DNA of 10,448 nt from Candidatus Elarobacter sp. (GTDB lineage Bacteria > Vulcanimicrobiota > Vulcanimicrobiia > Vulcanimicrobiales > Vulcanimicrobiaceae): NCBI GenBank assembly GCA_030150085.1, contig JASLGJ010000008.1, forward strand, positions 1 through 10,448, read 5' to 3'. The notes beneath the pieces were generated by a model, which was given only the letters and a program-made list of their open reading frames with translations, had not been told where the DNA came from and did not search any database. The first letter of the stretch is position 1, and every line of letters starts with the position of its first letter. A program made the position numbers and the translations under genes. Positions 1 through 6,001 of the stretch are shown in pieces.

Positions 1-657
1 CCCGCGCAGCGCGGGTTCGCCGCCGCGCGGGCCGAGATCGAGGCCGTCTTGGCGCGCCCGCGGGCGAGCGCCGAGGCGCCGATGCGCGAGGCGATCGACG
101 AGGTGGACGTCGCGCTCGACGGCCTGCTCACCAGGCTCGATCAGACCGACGTGCTGACCGCCGAGCACTCGCGCGCGGTCGCTTCCTGGTGCGCGCGCCT
201 GGGCAAGCGCCTCGCGTTCTCCAAGCCGGAGATCCTGCACCTGACCCGGGCCGGGCTCGTGCACGACATCGGCAAGGTGACGACGCCGCTCGCGATCCTC
301 AACGCGCCGCGCCGGCTCGACGACGCCGAGATGGCGATCATGCGCGACCACGCGCGGGCCGGCGCGGCGATCGCCGAGGAAGTGCCGCTGATCGTGCCGT
401 TCATCCCGGCGATCCGCAACCACCACGAGCGTTTCGACGGCAGCGGCTATCCCGACAAGCTGAGGTTCGAGACGATTCCGCGCGTGGCGCGGATCGTCGC
501 GGTCGCCGACGCCTTCAACGCGATGATCGGGCGGCGCCCGTACCGCCCGCCGCTCGCGCCGTCCGAAGCGCTGGAGCGGCTGACCGCGGGGCGCGGCGAC
601 CAGTTCGATCCCGACATCGTCGACGCGATGGTCGACGTCGTCACGAACCGCGCGTAG
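1..657 (+). CDS. HD-GYP domain phosphohydrolase, 5'-partial
   Basis: The reading frame is open from base 1 to the TAG at 655-657, so the N-terminus probably lies outside the window. A TTG at 49 and an ATG at 82 are possible internal starts, but neither is needed. The protein carries the HD-GYP signature: the HDIGK metal-binding motif, then NHHERFDGSGYPD, which holds the second His pair and the GYP motif. After these come VADAFNAM, RPYR and QFDPDIVDAM, all typical of the family's C-terminal part. HD-GYP proteins usually hydrolyse cyclic di-GMP to pGpG or GMP using a di- or tri-iron centre; whether this one does cannot be read from the sequence. Any sensory or receiver domain would be upstream. 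The next gene begins about 40 nt downstream on the same strand. The family call is secure; the substrate is inferred. Confidence 0.9.
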   Translation, partial: PAQRGFAAARAEIEAVLARPRASAEAPMREAIDEVDVALDGLLTRLDQTDVLTAEHSRAVASWCARLGKRLAFSKPEILHLTRAGLVHDIGKVTTPLAILNAPRRLDDAEMAIMRDHARAGAAIAEEVPLIVPFIPAIRNHHERFDGSGYPDKLRFETIPRVARIVAVADAFNAMIGRRPYRPPLAPSEALERLTAGRGDQFDPDIVDAMVDVVTNRA

Positions 658-695
658 CCACAGGAACGCCGGGCCGCCCTGAGAACGTCGGCCTC

Positions 696-1610
696 GTGCT
701 GACCCCCGCCGCTCCCCCGCAAGCCGTCCCGGTCTACTCGGGCTTCGACTACGTCACCGTCGACGCCCGGCGCCGGCGCGTCTACGCCGCGCACTCGGGC
801 TCGCGCGCGCTGCTGATCGCCGACGCCGACTCGGGCTCGGTCGTGGGGCAGGTTCGCGTCGGGCAGGTGCACGGCGTCGCGGTCGATCCGGCCAGCGGTC
901 ACGTCTACGTCGGCACCGGCGACGGCCAGGTGAGCGAGGTCGACCCGGTCGCGCTCAAGGTGCTCGGCCGCCTCGACGTCGGCGGCTCGGTCGACGCGAT
1001 CGCCTACGACCCCGGCAACGGCCGCATCTACGCCGACGAGGACGACGGCACGAGGATCTGGGTGGTCGACGCGAAGACGTTCAAGCTGCTCAAGACGATC
1101 GCGATCCCCGGCCACAAGCCGGAGTACCTGGCGATCAATCCCAAGACGCACGAGGTCTACCAGAACATCGACTCGGACTCCGAGATCGCGGTGATCGACC
1201 CCGCCACGATGAGCGTGTCGCGCACGATCGCGACGCCCGAGATCAAGCACAACCACCCGCTGCAGTACGATCCCGGCTACGACCAGATCGTGGTCGCGGG
1301 CGGGGGCGTGATGAGCGCCTACGCACCCGGCGGCGCGAAGCTCGGCCAGCTCGCGGTGGGGCGCTTCGACCAGTGCGACCTCGACCCGACCCAGCACGTG
1401 ATCGCCTGCGCGGGCGACGGCGGGATCGCCCGCTTCACCCTGCGCCGCGGCGCGGCGCCGGCGCCGCTCGACCGGGTCGCGGTCGATCCCGGCGTCCACA
1501 CTAACGCGATCGATCCCAAGACGCACGCGGTGTTCGCGGTCTGGGGCGACCGCGACGGCAAGGGCGACTTCGTGCAGAAGTTCACCCCGCAGGCCGCGGC
1601 CGGCCCTTGA
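696..1610 (+). CDS. YVTN/YncE-like seven-bladed beta-propeller protein
   Basis: The proposed start is the GTG at 696, which gives 304 residues. The frame is open further upstream, but there it is an Arg-rich shadow of the HD-GYP gene, so the start must lie near 660-700; no clear Shine-Dalgarno marks it. The protein is about seven repeats of 35-42 residues with the pattern (V/A)x(D/N)P, x(V/I)Y, then a strand ending in a turn such as VDPVALKV or VIDPATMSV. This is the YVTN/40-residue propeller pattern found in YncE and related proteins. No signal peptide or lipobox is visible after this start, which is unusual because many relatives are exported. It has no catalytic motif; a binding or scaffold role is likely. 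Its TGA (1608-1610) lies inside the -35 element of the metY promoter. It shows no functional link to methionine synthesis. Confidence 0.72.
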   Translation: MLTPAAPPQAVPVYSGFDYVTVDARRRRVYAAHSGSRALLIADADSGSVVGQVRVGQVHGVAVDPASGHVYVGTGDGQVSEVDPVALKVLGRLDVGGSVDAIAYDPGNGRIYADEDDGTRIWVVDAKTFKLLKTIAIPGHKPEYLAINPKTHEVYQNIDSDSEIAVIDPATMSVSRTIATPEIKHNHPLQYDPGYDQIVVAGGGVMSAYAPGGAKLGQLAVGRFDQCDLDPTQHVIACAGDGGIARFTLRRGAAPAPLDRVAVDPGVHTNAIDPKTHAVFAVWGDRDGKGDFVQKFTPQAAAGP

Positions 1611-1636
1611 CGGGCCGCCCCATAGTCTGGTACGGT
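1607..1636 (+). promoter_or_regulatory. Promoter of the met leader/metY operon
   Basis: A -35 TTGACG (1607-1612), an 18-nt spacer and a -10 TACGGT (1631-1636) preceded by an extended-10 TGG (1628-1630). Exactly 7 nt separate the -10 from the leader ATG at 1644, so transcription should start at or next to the A of that ATG, giving a leaderless leader peptide. The -35 overlaps the stop codon of the propeller gene. The hom leader promoter at 5755-5784 has the same geometry. Confidence 0.72.
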
Positions 1637-1643
1637 GCCCCGC

Positions 1644-1715
1644 ATGGGCCTTCGCTGTACGGCGATGATGATGCGCGCCTCCCGCGAGGGACGGTGTAGC
1701 TCGTCGTCGCCCTGA
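1644..1715 (+). CDS. Methionine-type leader peptide (attenuator uORF)
   Basis: A 24-codon ORF (23 residues) starting ATG GGC CTT and ending CCC TGA. It has three consecutive Met codons (ATG x3, 1665-1673) directly before the regulatory helices, plus two Cys codons (TGT) at positions 5 and 18. The C-terminal part, SREGRCSSSSP, closely matches the end of the hom leader peptide (LREGPSASSSP). The match is strongest at the DNA level, which points to constraint on the RNA rather than the peptide. No Shine-Dalgarno precedes it; the promoter places +1 at the ATG. The proposed role is to couple translation across Met codons to formation of the terminator at 1739-1766 ahead of metY. Leader-peptide attenuation of amino acid operons is well known; this instance is inferred from sequence. 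The two TGT codons may add sensitivity to cysteine supply. Confidence 0.8.
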   Translation: MGLRCTAMMMRASREGRCSSSSP

Positions 1716-1766
1716 GAGGCGGCCCCGGGACTACAGCGGCCCTCGCCAACCGGCGGGGGCTTTTTT
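1661..1766 (+). promoter_or_regulatory. Transcription attenuator upstream of metY
   Basis: Three alternative RNA helices can be drawn by hand. A:C pairs the control-codon segment GGCGATGATGA (1661-1671) with TCGTCGTCGCC (1701-1711), 11 bp including two G-U pairs. B:D (antiterminator) pairs 1684-1699, starting GCGAGGG, with 1731-1746, ending CCCTCGC, giving 14 bp with two mismatches. D:E is the terminator at 1739-1760. B lies in the loop of A:C. A ribosome stalled on the ATG run should prevent A:C, free B and let B:D block the terminator. With Met available, A:C reforms and D:E terminates. The helices are visible in the sequence; the mechanism is inferred. No SAM riboswitch or T-box is recognisable here. 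Confidence 0.75.
1739..1766 (+). terminator. Rho-independent terminator of the met attenuator
   Basis: A 9-bp stem, GCCCTCGCC (1739-1747) with GGCGGGGGC (1752-1760), including one G-U pair. The loop is AACC and six T residues follow (1761-1766). It sits 38 nt before the metY ATG, so it acts as a conditional terminator inside the leader and not as the end of the propeller gene. Confidence 0.88.
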
Positions 1767-1804
1767 CGTACCTGCGCTCCACGCATTCGTGAAGGAGACC
1801 CACG

Positions 1805-3103
1805 ATGAGCAGCACCCTCGATCCCGCCGCGCAGCGCGGCTTCGACACCGTCGCGCTGCACGGCGGCCACGGCGGCGACCCGGCCACCAAGTCGCGCGCC
1901 GTGCCGATCTACCAGACGACCTCGTACACCTTCGACGACACCGCGCACGCCGAGCGGCTCTTCGCGCTGCAAGAGTTCGGCAACATCTACACCCGCATCA
2001 TGAACCCCACCACCGACGTGCTCGAGCAGCGGCTCGCGGCGCTCGAGGGCGGGGTCGGCGCGCTCGCGCTCGCCAGCGGCCAGGCCGCCAACGTGTACGC
2101 GATCCTCAACCTGGCGCGGGCCGGGGACCACGTCGTCAGCGCGGCGGCGATCTACGGCGGAACGCACAACGCGTTCGTCCACACCCTGCCGCGCTTCGGG
2201 ATCGAGACCACCCTGGTCGACGCGCGCGATCCGGCCAAGGTCGCGGCCGCGATCCGGCCTACCACCAAGGCGGTGTACGCCGAGACGATCAGCAACCCGC
2301 GCGTCGACGTGCTCGACGTCGAGGCGCTGGCGAAGGTCGCGCACGATGCGGGCATTCCGCTGGTCATCGACAACACGATCGCCACGCCGTACCTGCTGCG
2401 CCCGATCGAGTACGGCGCCGACGTCGTCGTTCACTCGGCGACCAAGTTCATCGGCGGCCACGGCACGACGATCGGCGGCGCGCTCGTCGACGCGGGTACC
2501 TTCGACTGGGCCAAGTCGGGCAAGTTCGCCGACTTCACCGAGCCCGACGCGTCGTACCACGGCGTGAAGTACGTCGAGGCGTTCGGCAACCTGGCCTACA
2601 TCATCAAGGCCCGGGTGCAGCTGCTGCGCGACATCGGCGCGGCGCTCTCGCCGTTCAACGCCTGGCTCTTGCTGCAGGGCATCGAGACGCTCGGGCTGCG
2701 GGTCGAGCGCCACAGCGCGAACGCGCTGCGCGTCGCGCAGGCGCTCAAGGACCATCCCAAGGTGCTGTGGGTGAGCTACCCGGGCCTGCCCGGCGACCCG
2801 GCCTACGACCTGGCGCGGAAGTATCTCCCCAAGGGCGCGGGCGCGGTGCTGTCGTTCGGCGTCAAGGGCGGGGCGAGCGCGGCGCGCGGGGTGATCGACC
2901 GGCTCGAGCTGTTCTCGCTGCTGGCCAACATCGGCGACGCCAAGTCGCTCGCGATCCATCCCGCCTCGACCACCCACCAGCAGCTCTCGCTGGCCGACCA
3001 GATCGCCTGCGGCGTGAGCGAGGACGGGATCCGGCTCTCGATCGGCCTGGAGTCGATCGACGACATCCTGGCCGACCTGACCGGCGCGCTCGACGCGGCC
3101 TAG
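1805..3103 (+). CDS. metY: O-acetylhomoserine sulfhydrylase (aminocarboxypropyltransferase)
   Basis: A 432-residue cytosolic PLP enzyme of the Cys/Met metabolism family, expected to convert O-acyl-L-homoserine plus sulfide to L-homocysteine. The start is supported by a strong Shine-Dalgarno, GAAGGAG (1791-1797), 7 nt before ATG. Visible motifs are YTR with NPT (residues 62-69; Tyr62 and Arg64 bind PLP phosphate of the partner subunit), SGQAA (91-95), YGGT (117-120), Asp189 in VIDNT, which contacts the pyridine nitrogen, and the Schiff-base lysine Lys214 in SATKFIGGHG. The full length and the SATKFIGGHGT context match MetY better than the roughly 380-residue MetB/MetC/MetZ enzymes. MetX follows 41 nt later, which fits an acylhomoserine substrate. 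Expression should depend on the upstream Met-codon attenuator. Confidence 0.95.
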   Translation: MSSTLDPAAQRGFDTVALHGGHGGDPATKSRAVPIYQTTSYTFDDTAHAERLFALQEFGNIYTRIMNPTTDVLEQRLAALEGGVGALALASGQAANVYAILNLARAGDHVVSAAAIYGGTHNAFVHTLPRFGIETTLVDARDPAKVAAAIRPTTKAVYAETISNPRVDVLDVEALAKVAHDAGIPLVIDNTIATPYLLRPIEYGADVVVHSATKFIGGHGTTIGGALVDAGTFDWAKSGKFADFTEPDASYHGVKYVEAFGNLAYIIKARVQLLRDIGAALSPFNAWLLLQGIETLGLRVERHSANALRVAQALKDHPKVLWVSYPGLPGDPAYDLARKYLPKGAGAVLSFGVKGGASAARGVIDRLELFSLLANIGDAKSLAIHPASTTHQQLSLADQIACGVSEDGIRLSIGLESIDDILADLTGALDAA

Positions 3104-3144
3104 CTCCGCTGGTTGCCGCAATCGCGGCGGCGCGCGAGACCGAC

Positions 3145-4137
3145 GTGCGGATCGGCGCGCTCGAGCTGAGCTCGGGCGCGACCCTTCCGGACGCCGTCCA
3201 GCGCGTCACGCTGCACGGCGCGGACCCGCTCCCCGACGGCTCGAACGTCGCCTTCGCCCCGCACGCGCTGACCGGCTCGTCGCGGGTGGCCGACTGGCGG
3301 GGCGGGCTGATCGGCCCGGGCGCGCTGTTCGACCCGGCGCGCTGGTGCGTGGTCGGGATCAACGCGCTGGGAAGCTGCTACGGTTCGACCGGGCCGCTCT
3401 CGCCCGCACCCGACGGCCGGCGCTGGGGCCCGCGCTTTCCGCTCGTCACGGTGGCCGACATGGTCGCCGCGCAGCGGCGCGCGCTGCGCGCGCTGGGCAT
3501 CGAGCGGCTGGCGGTCGTCATCGGCGGCTCGCTGGGCGGCTTCCAGGCGCTGCACTGGGCGCGCGCGCACCCGGACGAGGTCGGCCACGCGGTCGTGGCC
3601 GGCGCGTACGACCACCTGCGCGCGCAGGGGATCGCGCAGAACGCCAACGCGCGCGCCGCGATCGCGCTCGACCCGGCCTTCCGGCGCGGCTGGTACGCGA
3701 GCGCGCCGCGCGAGGGTTTGGGGCTGGCCCGCGCGATCGCGACGCTGACCTACAAGAGCGAAGCGCTGTTCGAGCGGCGCTTCGCCAACCGCCCCGACCG
3801 GCGCGGCGCGGCGCGCTTCGACGTGGAGGGCTATCTGGCGTACCAGGGCGAGCGCTTCGCCGAGCGGATCGACGCCAACGCCTACGTGGCGCTGACCCGC
3901 GCGATGGACCGCTTCGACCTGCGCGGCCGCGAACGGCCCGCCGGCGCGACCCGGCTGACGTTCGTCGGCATCGAAGGCGACCAGCTCTTCCCGCCCGAGC
4001 ACGTGCGGGCGTGCGCGCTGCGCTGGCGCGCGGCGGGCTGGAACGCGGTCTACCGCGAGCAGCGCAGCGACCACGGTCACGACGCCTTCCTGGCCGAGGC
4101 GGAAACCTTGGGAGCGCTGGTGCAACCAGCGGGATGA
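3145..4137 (+). CDS. metX: Homoserine O-acyltransferase (probable O-acetyltransferase)
   Basis: Alpha/beta-hydrolase-fold enzyme that acylates L-homoserine, normally with acetyl-CoA, to supply MetY. With the GTG start at 3145 it has 330 residues, slightly short for the family. No ATG lies nearby and the ribosome-binding signal is weak (GAG about 6 nt upstream), so translation may rely on coupling to metY; a CTG at 3109 is less likely. The catalytic triad is readable: Ser129 in GGSLGGFQALHWA, Asp279 in EGDQLFPPEH and His312 in DHGHDAF. The MetX motif SCYGSTGP (77-84) and the FPLVTVADMVAAQ segment are also present. MetX-family enzymes can use acetyl- or succinyl-CoA; acetyl is inferred from the MetY neighbour. 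The stop TGA overlaps the next gene's ATG (ATGA), suggesting translational coupling. Confidence 0.92.
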   Translation: MRIGALELSSGATLPDAVQRVTLHGADPLPDGSNVAFAPHALTGSSRVADWRGGLIGPGALFDPARWCVVGINALGSCYGSTGPLSPAPDGRRWGPRFPLVTVADMVAAQRRALRALGIERLAVVIGGSLGGFQALHWARAHPDEVGHAVVAGAYDHLRAQGIAQNANARAAIALDPAFRRGWYASAPREGLGLARAIATLTYKSEALFERRFANRPDRRGAARFDVEGYLAYQGERFAERIDANAYVALTRAMDRFDLRGRERPAGATRLTFVGIEGDQLFPPEHVRACALRWRAAGWNAVYREQRSDHGHDAFLAEAETLGALVQPAG

Positions 4138-5795
4138 TCCCGCTCTCGCACGTGCTCGCGTTCGCGCTCGCGCTCGCCGTGGCCGGCTGCGCGCACGGCG
4201 GCGGCGATGGCCTGGGCGCGAAGCCGCTGGTCGTCGTGCGCGCCATTGCGCCCGCGACGCTGGACCCGCTGCTGCTCTCGGGGCCGGCGGCCTCGGACGT
4301 CGGGCCGCTGCTGTTCTCGTACCTGCTCACCACCGATGCGAGCGGGCGGCTCGCGCCCGATCTGGCCGTGCGCGTGCCGTCGCTCGCCAACGGCGACATC
4401 GCGCCCGACGGGCGCACGATCACCTACCGCCTGCGGCGCGGGGTGCGCTGGCACGACGGCACGCCGTTCGGCGCGCGCGACGTCGTGGCGACCTACCGCG
4501 CGGTGATGGACGGGCGCAACCCCGTGCCCTCGCGGCTGGGCTTCGACCAGGTCGCCGAGATCCGCGCGCTCGGCGAGGCCGCCGTGCGGGTCCGGCTGCG
4601 CGCGCCGTTCGCGCCGTTCTTGAGCTATTTCTTCGCGGCCGAGAACTACCCGGTGCTGGCGGCGCACCTGCTGGCGCGGCACGGCGCGCTGCGGAACACG
4701 CCGCTCGACGACGCACCGGTCGGGACGGGCCCGTACCGGCTGCGCGCCTGGCGGCGCGGCGAGCTGCTCTCGCTCGCAGCGAATCCGAGCTACTTCCGCG
4801 GCGCGCCGCACGTCGCGCGGCTCGACCTGCGCTTCGCCGCCGACCCGCAGGCCGCCGCGAACGCGCTGCGCGCGGGCGACGCGCAGGCCCTGCTCGGGAT
4901 CGACCCGCTGGTCGCCCAGGAGCTGCGCGGCGACGCGCGCTTCGCGGTCACGGCGACCCCGGTGTTCGGCGTCGAGGAGCTGCTGTTCCAGACCCGCGAC
5001 CCCGCGCTGCGCGATCCCGCGGTGCGGCGGCGCATCGTCGCGGCGCTGCGCCTCGAGCGCGACGTTGCCGTCGCGAGCCGCGGGTTGCTCGACACGCGCG
5101 ATGCGAACGCGGGCTTGTGGACCTGGGCGACCGTGCCGCCGGCCTTGCCGGCGAACCGGCCGTTAAGTGCGCCGCGGTCGCGAGCCGCGGACACGCCCGC
5201 GCCTGCCGTGGCATCGCACCGCAGTCCGCCGCTGCCGGCGCGGCTGACGCTCGCCTACGACGGCTCGCGCGTCCTCGACCGGGTCCTCGCCACCACGCTG
5301 CAGGACGATGCGCGAAGGGCCGGGCTGGCGCTCGTGCTGCGCGGCTATGCGCCGCAGCAGTTCGGCGCGACGGCCGACGCGCGCGGTCCGCTCGCGAGCG
5401 GGGCGTACCAGCTCGCGCTGCGGGCCGAGGTCACCGGCGCGGACCCCGAGACGTCGTGGCTGCTGGCCTGCGACCAGATCCCGCCGCCGGCCGGCTGGAA
5501 CTTCCCGCGCTGGTGCGCGCCCGAGGTCGACCGCGCCTTGCGCGCGGGCCTGAGCACGTTCGACCAGCGCCGCCGGGCCGCCGCGTACGCCGCGATCCAG
5601 CGCCGGGTCGCGCGCGAGGTGCCGTTCGTGCTGCTCTGGCGCGCGCGCTCGTTCGACGCCACCGTGGCCGGGCTGGAGCGGCCCGAGCGCAACCCGGACA
5701 GCGCGTTCCTGGGCGTCGAGCGCTGGCGGCTCGGTTCGATTTCGGCTCGCCCCCTTGCGCCCCGGCCGGTCGCCGTGGTACCGTTCGCCCCATGA
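4134..5795 (+). CDS. Peptide-type ABC substrate-binding lipoprotein (SBP_bac_5 family)
   Basis: 553 residues beginning MIPLSHVLAF, a hydrophobic signal segment ending in the lipobox VAGC, so Cys19 should be lipidated and the protein held on the outer face of the cytoplasmic membrane. Family 5 solute-binding features follow: the TLDPLLL segment near the mature start, YRLRRGVRWHDGTPF around residues 96-112, and VGTGPYRL around 195-202. The C-terminal half has WCAPEVDRALRAG and a final EVPFVLLW segment. Family members deliver oligopeptides, dipeptides or nickel to ABC importers. No permease or ATPase gene is in the window, so it is an orphan binding protein here. Its ATG overlaps the metX stop (ATGA), placing it in the met operon. 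Residues about 333-362 form a Pro/Ala/Arg-rich stretch not expected in the family. Its own TGA overlaps the ATG of the hom leader peptide. The ligand is unknown; Met-containing peptides are only a guess from context. Confidence 0.85.
   Translation: MIPLSHVLAFALALAVAGCAHGGGDGLGAKPLVVVRAIAPATLDPLLLSGPAASDVGPLLFSYLLTTDASGRLAPDLAVRVPSLANGDIAPDGRTITYRLRRGVRWHDGTPFGARDVVATYRAVMDGRNPVPSRLGFDQVAEIRALGEAAVRVRLRAPFAPFLSYFFAAENYPVLAAHLLARHGALRNTPLDDAPVGTGPYRLRAWRRGELLSLAANPSYFRGAPHVARLDLRFAADPQAAANALRAGDAQALLGIDPLVAQELRGDARFAVTATPVFGVEELLFQTRDPALRDPAVRRRIVAALRLERDVAVASRGLLDTRDANAGLWTWATVPPALPANRPLSAPRSRAADTPAPAVASHRSPPLPARLTLAYDGSRVLDRVLATTLQDDARRAGLALVLRGYAPQQFGATADARGPLASGAYQLALRAEVTGADPETSWLLACDQIPPPAGWNFPRWCAPEVDRALRAGLSTFDQRRRAAAYAAIQRRVAREVPFVLLWRARSFDATVAGLERPERNPDSAFLGVERWRLGSISARPLAPRPVAVVPFAP
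5070..5190 (+). repeat. Direct 14-nt repeat and hairpin inside the lipoprotein gene
   Basis: GTCGCGAGCCGCGG occurs at 5070-5083 and again at 5177-5190. The two copies are read in different frames (VASRG versus RSRAA), so protein conservation does not explain them. Between them is a perfect 7-bp hairpin, CGCCGGC-CTT-GCCGGCG (5137-5153), and a TTA Leu codon (5163-5165) that is rare in such GC-rich DNA. The block coincides with the atypical Pro/Ala/Arg-rich linker. It may be a small repeat insertion or a local duplication. Confidence 0.45.
5755..5784 (+). promoter_or_regulatory. Promoter of the hom leader/hom operon
   Basis: A -35 TTGCGC (5755-5760), an 18-nt spacer and a -10 TACCGT (5779-5784) preceded by an extended-10 TGG (5776-5778). 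The leader ATG at 5792 is exactly 7 nt after the -10, so the transcript should be leaderless. The promoter lies inside the last codons of the lipoprotein gene. Spacing and the TGGTAC core match the metY promoter at 1607-1636. Transcripts from the upstream metY operon can also run into this leader. Confidence 0.65.
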
Positions 5796-5878
5796 CCGCG
5801 CTGCCCATGATCGCTTCGATCATGACGACGACGATGACGACCCTCCGCGAGGGACCGTCCGCATCGTCGTCGCCCTGA
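5792..5878 (+). CDS. Threonine/methionine/isoleucine leader peptide (attenuator uORF)
   Basis: A 29-codon ORF (28 residues) with the peptide start MTALPMIASI, the control run MTTTMTT and the tail LREGPSASSSP. It holds six Thr, four Met and two Ile codons, the three products of the homoserine branch. The central run is ACG ACG ACG ATG ACG ACC (5825-5842). Of the Thr codons four are ACG, while hom itself uses about 13 ACC to 5 ACG; ACG is the codon read by the tRNA-Thr(CGU) encoded just after hom. Composition resembles the enterobacterial ThrL principle, but the sequence is unrelated. The ATG overlaps the stop of the lipoprotein gene (ATGA), so translation can begin by coupling on read-through mRNA as well as leaderless on mRNA from the promoter at 5755-5784. 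Confidence 0.85.
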   Translation: MTALPMIASIMTTTMTTLREGPSASSSP

Positions 5879-5929
5879 CGCGGCGCACACGATGACGAAG
5901 ACGGCCCTCGCGAAAGCGGGGGCCGTTTT
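5826..5929 (+). promoter_or_regulatory. Transcription attenuator upstream of hom
   Basis: It has the same helix plan as the metY leader. A:C pairs CGACGACGATG (5826-5836, the ACG control codons) with CATCGTCGTCG (5862-5872), 11 perfect bp. B:D pairs CGCGAGGG (5846-5853) and CCGTC (5855-5859) with GACGGCCCTCGCG (5900-5912), 13 bp with one bulged A. D:E is the terminator at 5901-5926. The block from GCGAGGG to the leader TGA is 32 nt in both leaders. The outer part of B:D changes on both sides between copies (TGTAG/CTACA versus CCGTC/GACGG), which is compensatory change supporting the helix. Stalling on scarce Thr-, Met- or Ile-tRNA should favour read-through into hom. Confidence 0.8.
5901..5929 (+). 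terminator. Rho-independent terminator of the hom attenuator
   Basis: An 11-bp stem, ACGGCCCTCGC (5901-5911) with GCGGGGGCCGT (5916-5926), including one G-U pair, closed by a GAAA tetraloop, with the T run TTTTC ending at 5930. The stem can be extended outward by GAAG/TTTC pairs. It lies 72 nt before the hom start and shares its 5' arm with the antiterminator. Confidence 0.9.
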
Positions 5930-6001
5930 CATATTCCGTTCCAATCGCCACGACGTCGTTCCGGCGCCGTCAGCATCGCAACCGCAACAGAAAGGCCCAC
6001 C

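Noticed and set aside
1611..1804. SAM riboswitch upstream of metY
   Set aside because: No SAM-aptamer consensus is visible; a leader ORF with Met codons and alternative helices accounts for the region.
1319..3121. 600-codon minus-strand ORF opposite metY, and similar long antisense ORFs at 447-1526, 3100-4125, 5345-6847 and 6768-8366
   Set aside because: Their composition is Arg/Val/Asp/Ala low-complexity, typical of antisense frames in GC-rich genes, with no domain motifs; the plus-strand genes are clear.
1789..3144. Long open frame in front of metX, overlapping metY
   Set aside because: The stretch is Arg-rich shadow coding in the other frame of metY; MetX homology starts only near 3145.
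3345..4133. Open frame leading into the lipoprotein gene through metX
   Set aside because: Arg/Ala/Pro-rich shadow of metX; the lipoprotein signal peptide begins at ATG 4134.
5765..5795. T-box-like string TGGTACCG before the hom leader
   Set aside because: It coincides with the extended -10 element, precedes the leader ATG instead of sitting beside a terminator, and the met copy reads TGGTACGG. No specifier stem-loop is seen.
5821..5842. ACG/ATG trinucleotide run as a microsatellite or CRISPR-like repeat
   Set aside because: It is the control-codon run of a leader ORF and pairs precisely with the downstream TCGTCGTCG segment.
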